A stretch of DNA of 8,637 nucleotides from REEP01 sp964517265 (GTDB lineage Bacteria > Pseudomonadota > Alphaproteobacteria > Rhodospirillales > Defluviicoccaceae): NCBI GenBank assembly GCA_964517265.1, contig CAZFBS010000076.1:1-8637 (forward strand). The letters are read 5' to 3'. The notes below the pieces were generated by a model, which was given only the letters and a program-made list of their open reading frames with translations, was not told the origin of the DNA and searched no databases. Positions 1 through 8,637 of this stretch are shown here, in pieces (within the stretch, counting starts at the first letter, position 1; each line of letters opens with the position of its first letter). A program made the translations under genes and the position numbers.

Positions 1-2
1 AT

Positions 3-78
3 AGGGGTATAGCTCAGCTGGTAGAGCGGCGGTCTCCAAAACCGCAGGTCGCGGGTTCGAATCCTGCTGCCCCTGCCA
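3..78 (+). tRNA. tRNA-Trp (anticodon CCA)
   Basis: This tRNA reads UGG codons and delivers tryptophan. The full cloverleaf can be drawn. The acceptor stem is 3-9 with 68-74, with one T-G wobble. The D stem is 12-15 with 24-27. The anticodon stem is 29-33 with 41-45, around the loop CTCCAAA with CCA at 36-38. The T stem is 51-55 with 63-67, around TTCGAAT. The discriminator base is G75 and the terminal CCA (76-78) is encoded in the DNA. It lies 34 bases before secE, a linkage that is conserved in many proteobacteria, and is probably co-transcribed with it. Any promoter lies outside the window. Confidence 0.97.
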
Positions 79-112
79 TAGAGTGACGAAGTCACAGGAC
101 GATATTAGGACG

Positions 113-310
113 ATGGCAAAAACGAATCTTGCGCAGTTCATCAGGGAAGTTCGGAACGAGACGGAAAAGGTCACGTGGCCGACGCGTAAGGAGACGGCCA
201 TCTCCACCGGCATGGTCCTGCTGATGGTCTTCCTTGCGGCTATATTTTTTCTCCTCGTCGATCAGATTTTGGCTGTAGCTGTGCGCCTGTTCCTGAACTT
301 TGGAGCCTGA
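113..310 (+). CDS. secE: SecE, preprotein translocase subunit
   Basis: SecE is the small membrane subunit that clamps and stabilises SecY in the SecYEG protein-export channel of the inner membrane. The 65-residue product has the family layout. A short cytoplasmic amphipathic segment carries the hallmark KVTWPTRKET (residues 19-28), followed by one hydrophobic transmembrane helix at about residues 33-57. This is the short one-helix form usual outside enterobacteria. I chose ATG at 113 because alphaproteobacterial SecE proteins begin with a very similar MAKT..AQF. An in-frame GTG at 83 would add ten residues but has no visible ribosome binding site. The site for ATG113 is itself awkward: AGGA at 107-110 is only two bases away and another AGGA at 96-99 is thirteen away. 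The stop codon overlaps the nusG start by one base, suggesting translational coupling. Confidence 0.93.
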   Translation: MAKTNLAQFIREVRNETEKVTWPTRKETAISTGMVLLMVFLAAIFFLLVDQILAVAVRLFLNFGA

Positions 311-846
311 TGCCGATGGCGGGCCAATGGTATGTCATCCATGTCTATTCTGGCTTCGAGCGCAAGGTCGCCCAGTCAATCGAAGAGCAGGCGAGACAGC
401 TTGGGATGAGTGATGCGATCGAGCAGGTGCTGGTCCCGGTCGAAGAGGTTGTCGAGGTGCGCCGGGGCTCCAAGGTCAGCTCCGAGCGCAAGTTCTTCCC
501 GGGCTACGTGCTGGTGAAGATGGACATGTCCGACGAGACTTGGCATCTGGTCAAGAACACGCCAAAGGTGACCGGTTTCCTTGGGGGGCGAGGCCGTCCC
601 GCACCGATCAGCGATGCCGAGGCTGAACGGATCATGCGGCAGGTGCAGGAAGGCGTGGACCGGCCGAAGCCGTCGGTCGTTTTCGAGACCGGCGAGCAGG
701 TGCGTGTCTGTGACGGCCCGTTCACCTCGTTCAACGGCTTCGTGGAAGAGGTCGATGAAGAGCGGGCTCGTCTGAAGGTGGCGGTCTCGATCTTCGGGCG
801 ATCGACGCCGGTGGAACTGGAATATTCCCAGGTAGAGAAGCTCTGA
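310..846 (+). CDS. nusG: NusG, transcription elongation/antitermination factor
   Basis: NusG binds the beta' clamp of elongating RNA polymerase, suppresses pausing and links the polymerase to Rho or to ribosomal protein S10. The 178-residue protein has the usual two domains. The NGN domain (about residues 5-100) carries WYVIHVYSGFE, VEEVVEVRRG and FFPGYVLVKM. The C-terminal KOW domain (about 126-178) carries GEQVRVCDGPF, FNGFVEEVDEE and the ending VELEYSQVEKL. The length is normal and no insertion is seen. ATG310 overlaps the secE stop (TGATG), with GGAG at 302-305 four bases upstream. A second in-frame ATG at 316 lies ten bases from the same site and would remove only two residues, so the exact start is uncertain. 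The wording resembles alphaproteobacterial NusG. Confidence 0.96.
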   Translation: MPMAGQWYVIHVYSGFERKVAQSIEEQARQLGMSDAIEQVLVPVEEVVEVRRGSKVSSERKFFPGYVLVKMDMSDETWHLVKNTPKVTGFLGGRGRPAPISDAEAERIMRQVQEGVDRPKPSVVFETGEQVRVCDGPFTSFNGFVEEVDEERARLKVAVSIFGRSTPVELEYSQVEKL

Positions 847-925
847 CGGCAGCGGACCTCGGCCGGCGAGAGCGGGCAATGGCCGCAGTGGACGTGCAGG
901 CGACGAGCAAGGATCTGAATGAACA

Positions 926-1354
926 ATGGCGAAAAAAGTACTTGGATATATAAAACTTGAGGTTGCGGCGGGACAGGCCAATCCGTCACCGCCGATTGGT
1001 CCCGCCCTCGGCCAGCGCGGCTTGAACATCATGGAGTTCTGCAAGGCGTTCAACGCCCAGACCCAGGGCATGGAAGCCGGAATGCCGATCCCGGTGGTGA
1101 TCACCGCCTTCGCTGATCGGACGTTCACGTTCGTGACCAAAACCCCGCCGACAGCTTATCTGTTGAAGAAGGCGGCGGGGATTGCAAAGGGCAGTGCCGA
1201 TGTGCTGCGCCAGAATGCCGGTCAGGTTACAGAACAGCAAGTTCGTGAGATTGCCGAGCAGAAGATGACGGACCTCAATGCGAAAGACCTGCATGGCGCC
1301 ATGCAGATGGTGAAGGGTTCGGCGCGCTCAATGGGCATACAGGTCGTGGAATAA
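926..1354 (+). CDS. rplK: 50S ribosomal protein L11
   Basis: L11 binds the GTPase-associated region of 23S rRNA at the base of the L7/L12 stalk, takes part in factor-dependent GTP hydrolysis and is needed for stringent-response signalling by RelA. The 142-residue length is exactly usual. The N-terminal domain holds PSPPIGPALGQRG and NIMEFCKAFNA. The C-terminal rRNA-binding domain holds TKTPPTAYLLKKAAG, then QVREIAEQKM.DLNA and a GSARSMGI ending. The start MAKKVLGYIKLEV is the family start. The nearest purine-rich site, AAGGA (909-913), is 12 bases upstream, which is rather far. rplK follows nusG after 79 bases and precedes rplA by four bases. In E. coli the rplK-rplA pair is repressed by L1 binding near the rplK start. 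I could not identify an L1 target here with confidence. Confidence 0.97.
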   Translation: MAKKVLGYIKLEVAAGQANPSPPIGPALGQRGLNIMEFCKAFNAQTQGMEAGMPIPVVITAFADRTFTFVTKTPPTAYLLKKAAGIAKGSADVLRQNAGQVTEQQVREIAEQKMTDLNAKDLHGAMQMVKGSARSMGIQVVE

Positions 1355-1358
1355 CGGG

Positions 1359-2054
1359 ATGACGACAAAGGGAAAGAGGCTGACCTCCGCGTATCAGGCG
1401 CTCGAGGCCGATCGGCAGTATTCGCTTGATGAAGCCATCCGGCTGGTCAAACAGAATGCCACCGCCAAATTTGACGAGACTGTCGAAGTATCGGTCCGCC
1501 TCGGCGTCGATCCGCGACACGCCGATCAGATGGTTCGTGGGGTTGTGTCGCTGCCGCACGGCACTGGCAAACAGCTTCGCGTTGCAGTGTTTGCCAAGGG
1601 CGACAAGGCCGAGGAAGCCCGTGCCGCGGGTGCCGACGTGGTTGGTGCGGAAGATCTGGCCGAACGGGTTCAAGCCGGGGAGATCGACTTCGATCGCTGC
1701 ATTGCGGCTCCGGACATGATGGCGGTGGTCGGTCGCCTGGGTAAGATTCTGGGCCCGCGCGGTCTGATGCCGAACCCCAAGCTAGGGACAGTGACCCCCG
1801 ATGTTGCGGCTGCGGTGCGGGCGGCCAAGGCCGGGCAGATCGAGTTCCGCGTCGAGAAGGCGGGAATCGTTCATGGCGGTGTCGGCAAGGCCAGCTTTGC
1901 CGAAGAGGCGCTGGCGGCGAACATCCGCGCGTTCGTCGATGCCTTGGTGAAAGCAAAGCCGGCTGGCGCCAAGGGCACGTATCTGCGGTCCGCCAATATC
2001 ACATCGACGATGGGTCCCGGCTTGCGCCTCAATGTCGGGAGTGTTACGAGTTGA
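1359..2054 (+). CDS. rplA: 50S ribosomal protein L1
   Basis: L1 forms the mobile stalk near the ribosomal E site that helps release deacylated tRNA, and in many bacteria it represses translation of its own rplK-rplA mRNA. The 231-residue product is of normal length (E. coli L1 is 234). The sequence shows the conserved FDETVEVSVRLGVDPRHADQ (residues 38-57), GRLGKILGPRGLMPNPK (125-141), the GTVTPDV motif (143-149) and the C-terminal TSTMGPG (216-221 region). The gene starts four bases after the rplK stop with only a weak GGGA-type site, so it probably depends on translational coupling from rplK. The TGA stop is followed within a few bases by a GC-rich hairpin. Confidence 0.97.
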   Translation: MTTKGKRLTSAYQALEADRQYSLDEAIRLVKQNATAKFDETVEVSVRLGVDPRHADQMVRGVVSLPHGTGKQLRVAVFAKGDKAEEARAAGADVVGAEDLAERVQAGEIDFDRCIAAPDMMAVVGRLGKILGPRGLMPNPKLGTVTPDVAAAVRAAKAGQIEFRVEKAGIVHGGVGKASFAEEALAANIRAFVDALVKAKPAGAKGTYLRSANITSTMGPGLRLNVGSVTS

Positions 2055-2058
2055 CAAC

Positions 2059-2086
2059 GGTGCCCCGCGCGTAGAGCGGGGATACC
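2059..2086 (+). other. RNA hairpin directly after rplA
   Basis: CCCCGC at 2063-2068 pairs with GCGGGG at 2076-2081 around a 7-base loop. GGTG at 2059-2062 extends the stem by pairing with TACC at 2083-2086 (one G-T pair, with A2082 bulged). This gives about ten base pairs starting five bases after the rplA stop. It is not followed by a T run, so it does not look like an intrinsic terminator. It may protect or process the rplK-rplA mRNA end, or act as a weak attenuator. Its right arm can instead pair with 2119-2127 (see findings). Confidence 0.55.
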
Positions 2087-2127
2087 ATCTTGGATCGGCG
2101 GGAGCGGCGAGAGCCATGTCCCGCTCT

Positions 2128-2215
2128 GTCGAAGACTGCAGGTGCCGGGTCCGGACATTCGCTTTCGGTTCGCGGCTTAAAACAAATTGCCTGCATAGAC
2201 GGTGTTGGCAGCAGA
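2128..2215 (+). promoter_or_regulatory. L10 leader (rplJ autoregulatory mRNA element)
   Basis: This part of the rplA-rplJ spacer closely resembles the known L10(L12)4-binding leader of proteobacterial rplJ mRNA. From memory, the E. coli leader contains CGAAGACCGCAGGTG, then a CTTAA segment, then CCTGCGTAGACGGTG. Here the matching blocks are CGAAGACTGCAGGTG at 2130-2144, CTTAA near 2176-2180 and CCTGCATAGACGGTG at 2190-2204. TGCAGG (2137-2142) pairs perfectly with CCTGCA (2190-2195), closing the element. Binding of L10 with L7/L12 to this leader is known to repress translation of rplJ-rplL. It lies about 210-295 bases before the rplJ start. The identification rests on sequence and pairing; the repression here is inferred. 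Confidence 0.88.
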
Positions 2216-2422
2216 GGTTCCCGCCAAAGTCACGCGCGGGACGGCGAAATTCCACACCGGTATTGTTGTACGCAGGTGATGCGGGCCTCGTCTGCCGGGT
2301 TCCGCTCACAGGCATGGTGCTGATGGTCGCCGAATGAGGGCGATTGGTCCGGGCGGTCGCAGACTGACACTGGGCCTGCCCGCTTCGCATGGGGCTAGAG
2401 ACGAAGGGAGGGTTGTTGACTC
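2216..2422 (+). other. remaining rplJ 5' leader, no gene seen
   Basis: These about 200 bases between the L10-leader core and rplJ contain no coding region I can support. They hold some possible RNA folds: TCCCGC (2219-2224) with GCGGGA (2236-2241) around an 11-base loop, and GGTCGCC (2325-2331) with GGCGATT (2339-2345) using two G-T pairs. A strong ribosome binding site, AGGGAGGG, sits at 2406-2413 just before rplJ. I found no convincing promoter here. The open frames that cross this stretch do not resemble known proteins. Confidence 0.5.
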
Positions 2423-2941
2423 GTGGATCGCGCTCAAAAGCATGAATTCGTCGATACGCTGCACCGCGTTTTTCAGGATGCCGCGATTGTCGTCGTCACC
2501 CACTACTCGGGCTTGACGGTCGCGCAACTGAACGCGCTGCGCGTCAACGTGCGCGGCGTCGGCGGCAACGTCAAGGTGACGAAGAACCGGCTCGTGCAGC
2601 GGGCATTGGACGGAACGCCTTATCAATCCCTGGAGCCGCTCTTCAACGGCCCGACTGCGATTGCTTATGCCAGCGACGTGGTGGCAATCGCCAAAGTCGC
2701 GGTCGACTATGCGAAAGCGAACCCGAAACTGGTTCTTCTCGGCGGCGCGGTCGGCCCTCAGCCGCTCGATGTGGACGGCTTGAAGGTATTGGCGACGCTG
2801 CCTTCTCTTGATGTTCTTCGCGCCACTCTCATCGGCCTGATCCGGACACCGCCGACACGGATTGCAGGCGTTCTCCAGGCGCCGGGCGCCCAGCTGGCGC
2901 GGGTGCTCGCGGCCTACGCGGAAAAGGACAAGGCCGCCTGA
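2423..2941 (+). CDS. rplJ: 50S ribosomal protein L10
   Basis: L10 anchors the L7/L12 stalk dimers to 23S rRNA and, in complex with L12, represses its own operon. The 172-residue product starts at GTG (2423), read as Met-Asp-Arg-Ala-Gln-Lys as in other alphaproteobacterial L10 proteins. AGGGAGGG is positioned about ten bases upstream and supports this start. Visible family features are the N-terminal RNA-binding domain with AAIVVVTHYSGLTV (residues 20-33) and VKVTKNRLVQRAL (50-62), GPTAIAY (76-82), and LPSLDVLRATLIGLIRTPP (126-144) leading into RIAGVLQAPGAQLARVL. The C-terminal helix (about 140-172) is the segment that binds L7/L12 dimers. rplL follows after 51 bases. Confidence 0.96.
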   Translation: MDRAQKHEFVDTLHRVFQDAAIVVVTHYSGLTVAQLNALRVNVRGVGGNVKVTKNRLVQRALDGTPYQSLEPLFNGPTAIAYASDVVAIAKVAVDYAKANPKLVLLGGAVGPQPLDVDGLKVLATLPSLDVLRATLIGLIRTPPTRIAGVLQAPGAQLARVLAAYAEKDKAA

Positions 2942-2992
2942 TGGTGCGAACAGCGGATCTGAATTCATTGATTGCCAACAAGGAGACGTGAA

Positions 2993-3373
2993 ATGGCGAA
3001 CCTGCAGCAAATTGTGGACGATCTCTCAGCGCTGACGGTGATGGAAGCTGCCGAGCTGAGCAAGATGCTCGAAGAAAAGTGGGGTGTTTCCGCTGCGGCA
3101 CCGGCCGCCGCGATGCCCGCCGCTGGGGCCGCGCCCGCGGCCGCGGAGGAAGTGGAAGAGAAGACCGAGTTCGACGTCATCCTGGTTTCGGCGGGTGACA
3201 AGAAGATCAACGTGATCAAGGAAGTACGGGCGATCACCAGTCTGGGCCTGAAGGAAGCCAAGGATTTGGTTGAATCGGCCCCGAAGCCGGTCAAGGAAGC
3301 CGTGAAGAAAGAAGAGGCCGACACCATCAAGAAGAAGCTTGAGGAGGCAGGGGCGACGGTCGAAGTCAAGTAA
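2993..3373 (+). CDS. rplL: 50S ribosomal protein L7/L12
   Basis: L7/L12 forms the flexible stalk that recruits and activates the translation GTPases EF-Tu, EF-G, IF2 and RF3, and is present in several copies per ribosome. The 126-residue protein shows the dimerisation domain (about residues 1-32, MANLQQIVDDLSALTVMEAA), an Ala/Pro-rich hinge (about 33-54) and the globular C-terminal domain (about 55-126). The latter has EFDVILVSAGDKKINVIKEVR, with K71, K76 and the GLKEAKDLVE helix (85-94) that contacts the factors. ATG2993 was chosen over an in-frame upstream codon at 2972 because AGGAG (2981-2985) is ideally spaced before it and the protein then starts as the family does. High copy number relative to L10 is normally achieved by translation. 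Confidence 0.97.
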   Translation: MANLQQIVDDLSALTVMEAAELSKMLEEKWGVSAAAPAAAMPAAGAAPAAAEEVEEKTEFDVILVSAGDKKINVIKEVRAITSLGLKEAKDLVESAPKPVKEAVKKEEADTIKKKLEEAGATVEVK

Positions 3374-3389
3374 AAACTCTTGCGCCCGG

Positions 3390-3418
3390 CTTGGCAATCG
3401 CGTGAAGGCTTGCTATAT
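3390..3418 (+). promoter_or_regulatory. putative housekeeping promoter upstream of rpoB
   Basis: CTTGGC (3390-3395), a 17-base spacer and CTATAT (3413-3418) match the alphaproteobacterial housekeeping pattern CTTGAC-N17-CTATAT at 11 of 12 positions. Read as sigma-70 boxes they are TTGGCA (3391-3396), 17 bases, TATATG (3414-3419), with an upstream TG (3411-3412) as in extended -10 sites. A start near 3425 would give a leader of about 250 bases before rpoB. The box begins 17 bases after the rplL stop. It would supply rpoBC transcription independently of the ribosomal protein genes. This is a prediction from sequence only. Confidence 0.55.
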
Positions 3419-3522
3419 GAGCGTGTGAGCAAACGGCGCCGACGCCGGAGTGATAGCTGATAGTCTTCCCTCTTACACGTATCCGCCCGTATTGGCCTCG
3501 CCGCGGCCGGGAAAGTGGATGC

Positions 3523-3593
3523 GGTGCGAACGCGCGTGCGCCCGGGATCGTTTGGTCCCGCGGCGCACGGCGCGCGCGACCATCTTTTGTTTT
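3523..3593 (+). terminator. attenuator-like stem and T-rich tract between rplL and rpoB
   Basis: A long GC-rich stem is followed by TTTTGTTTT at 3585-3593. The core pairing is 3536-3547 with 3556-3568 around the 8-base loop 3548-3555 (C3561 bulged). It extends outward as 3531-3535 with 3569-3574 (G3570 bulged), and further as GGTGCG (3523-3528) with CGC and ACC at 3575-3581, leaving small bulges. The T-rich tract then starts four bases after the stem. In E. coli a partial terminator between rplL and rpoB lowers polymerase expression relative to ribosomal proteins, and this element sits in the equivalent place. Partial rather than full termination is inferred because rpoB and rpoC are essential. 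Confidence 0.55.
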
Positions 3594-3596
3594 CCG

Positions 3597-3635
3597 CCGT
3601 TCCTGCTCGTGATGCGGACCACGAGCAGAGGACGG
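3597..3635 (+). other. long hairpin before rpoB, possible RNase III processing site
   Basis: CTGCTCGTG (3603-3611) pairs perfectly with CACGAGCAG (3620-3628) around the 8-base loop 3612-3619. Beyond a bulged A3629, 3597-3602 pair with 3630-3635 (one G-T pair), for about 15 base pairs in all. No T run follows, so it is unlikely to be a terminator. It ends 26 bases before the rpoB ribosome binding site (GAGGA, 3662-3666). E. coli has an RNase III cleavage hairpin in the same spacer, so mRNA processing is the likely role. Confidence 0.55.
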
Positions 3636-3672
3636 AGCGGGGCGAGGTCACTCAACGCAGCGAGGAACACGA

Positions 3673-7836
<4,164 letters not shown>

Positions 7837-7880
7837 GCGGGGCCGCAGGCCGACGCGTGCACGTGCAGGACAGGATTTAG

Positions 7881-7893
7881 CCCCCACAGGGGG
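7881..7893 (+). promoter_or_regulatory. small hairpin touching the rpoC ribosome binding site
   Basis: CCCCC (7881-7885) and GGGGG (7889-7893) can pair around the loop ACA. The right arm runs straight into AAGG (7894-7897), the likely ribosome binding site seven bases before ATG7905. If formed, the hairpin could limit access to the rpoC start. The rest of the 68-base rpoB-rpoC spacer holds a 10-base palindrome TGCACGTGCA at 7858-7867 and nothing else I can name. Confidence 0.35.
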
Positions 7894-7904
7894 AAGGTGA
7901 AGCG

Positions 7905-8637
7905 ATGAAGGATCTTCTGAAGCTCTTCAAGCAGAATGTGCCGGTCGAGGATTTCGATGCGATTCGCATCGCCCTCGCATCGCCGGAAATGATCCGTTCT
8001 TGGTCGTTCGGCGAGGTCAAGAAGCCGGAAACGATCAACTACCGGACCTTCAAGCCGGAGCGGGACGGGCTGTTCTGCGCCAAGATCTTTGGCCCCATCA
8101 AGGACTACGAGTGCCTGTGCGGCAAGTACAAGCGCCTCAAGCACCGCGGCGTGGTCTGCGAGAAGTGCGGCGTGGAAGTCACCCAGGCGAAGGTGCGTCG
8201 CGAGCGCATGGGCCACATCGAGCTGGCCAGCCCGGTGGCGCACATCTGGTTCCTGAAGTCGCTGCCCTCGCGCATCGGCCTGATGCTCGACATGACGCTG
8301 CGCGAGATCGAGCGCGTGTTGTATTTCGAGGCCTTCGTGGTGGTCGAGCCCGGCCTCACGCCGCTCGAGCGCGGCCAGCTGATGACCGACGAGCAGTACC
8401 TCGAGGCCATCGAGGAGCACGGTGACGACTTCGACGCGCGCATGGGCGCCGAGGCGATCCACCAGATGCTGCGCACGCTGGACCTGCAGGCCGAGGTGGT
8501 CAAGGTCCGCGAGGAAATGAGCGGCACGAGCTCCGAGACCAAGATCAAGCGCCTCTCGAAGCGCCTCAAGCTGCTCGAATCCTTCATCGAGTCCGGCAAC
8601 AAGCCGGAGTGGATGGTCATGACGGTGCTGCCGGTGC
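7905..8637 (+). CDS. rpoC: DNA-directed RNA polymerase subunit beta' (5' part, gamma-type)
   Basis: RpoC forms the other pincer of RNA polymerase and carries the catalytic Mg-binding aspartates. Only the first 244 codons of about 1400 are in the window, so the NADFDGD active-site motif is not reached. The clamp zinc-binding domain is intact with C70, C72, C85 and C88 (ECLCGKYKR and CEKCG). The flanking PETINYRTFKPERDGLFC and RRERMGHIELASPVAHIWFLKSLPSR are universal. ATG7905 has AAGG seven bases upstream. The protein reads as gammaproteobacterial, not alphaproteobacterial. It starts MKDLLKLFKQ, has LKHRGVVCEKCGVEVTQ rather than MKYRGIICEKCGVEVTL, has GDDFDARMGAEAI without the extra residue of the alpha GDDAFTAGIGAEAI form, and has PEWMVMTVLPV. 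From codon 59 only 7 of about 186 codons end in A or T, far fewer than in rpoB. Confidence 0.96.
   Translation, partial: MKDLLKLFKQNVPVEDFDAIRIALASPEMIRSWSFGEVKKPETINYRTFKPERDGLFCAKIFGPIKDYECLCGKYKRLKHRGVVCEKCGVEVTQAKVRRERMGHIELASPVAHIWFLKSLPSRIGLMLDMTLREIERVLYFEAFVVVEPGLTPLERGQLMTDEQYLEAIEEHGDDFDARMGAEAIHQMLRTLDLQAEVVKVREEMSGTSSETKIKRLSKRLKLLESFIESGNKPEWMVMTVLPV

Noticed and set aside
83..112. GTG83 as the secE start
   Set aside because: No ribosome binding site precedes it, and SecE relatives begin at the sequence encoded from ATG113.
376..1140. Open frame of 254 codons on the - strand over nusG and rplK
   Set aside because: It covers two certain genes and the gap between them, has no family resemblance and arises from GC-rich composition.
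2051..2086. Perfect TTGACA at 2051-2056 as a possible rplJ promoter -35 box
   Set aside because: It overlaps the rplA stop, and no -10-like box lies at 16-18 bases. The nearest candidates, TAGAGC and GATACC, are at about 15 and 24 bases.
2032..2337. Small + strand open frames (2032-2337 and 2090-2323) in the rplA-rplJ spacer
   Set aside because: They overlap the L10 leader, lack ribosome binding sites and give Arg/Cys-rich low-information translations.

Overview
This window is a standard proteobacterial transcription/translation gene cluster, entirely on the + strand: tRNA-Trp(CCA), secE, nusG, rplK (L11), rplA (L1), rplJ (L10), rplL (L7/L12), rpoB (beta subunit of RNA polymerase) and the first 244 codons of rpoC (beta'), which runs off the end. 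From secE to most of rpoB, the protein wording and the high but not extreme GC point to an alphaproteobacterium of Rhodospirillales-like type. Examples are the SecE and NusG wording, the rpoB rifampicin region with Thr where E. coli has Asn518, and a CTTGGC-N17-CTATAT promoter that resembles the alphaproteobacterial housekeeping consensus.

Layout. At 3-310, tRNA-Trp is followed closely by secE, and nusG overlaps secE by one base (310-846). The pair rplK and rplA (926-2054) is separated by 4 bases. A 368-base spacer (2055-2422) holds an RNA hairpin directly after rplA and then a clear L10 autoregulatory leader. rplJ (GTG start) and rplL follow at 2423-3373. A 299-base spacer (3374-3672) holds a promoter-like site, a long GC-rich stem followed by a T-rich tract (attenuator-like), and a second long hairpin (RNase III-site-like) just before the rpoB ribosome binding site. 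rpoB spans 3673-7836 and rpoC begins at 7905.

How the genes work together. SecE is a membrane part of the Sec translocon. NusG is the universal elongation factor. L11, L1, L10 and L7/L12 build the L1 stalk and the GTPase-associated stalk of the 50S subunit. RpoB and RpoC form the catalytic core of RNA polymerase. The leader and spacer structures fit the known logic of this cluster: L10 represses its own mRNA, and transcription is partly attenuated and the transcript processed between rplL and rpoB, so that RNA polymerase is made in smaller amounts than ribosomal proteins.

The main anomaly is at the 3' end. The last ~44 codons of rpoB and all visible rpoC read as gammaproteobacterial, while the rest of rpoB reads as alphaproteobacterial. 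Codon use also changes, from roughly 70-80% G/C-ending codons in the samples I counted to about 96% in most of rpoC. The switch falls in one of the most conserved stretches of rpoB (about 7560-7700). This is either a real mosaic rpoB-rpoC created by homologous recombination, or a chimeric assembly joined at a conserved site. The window alone cannot decide between them. I see no mobile element, CRISPR, phage gene or unknown gene system here.
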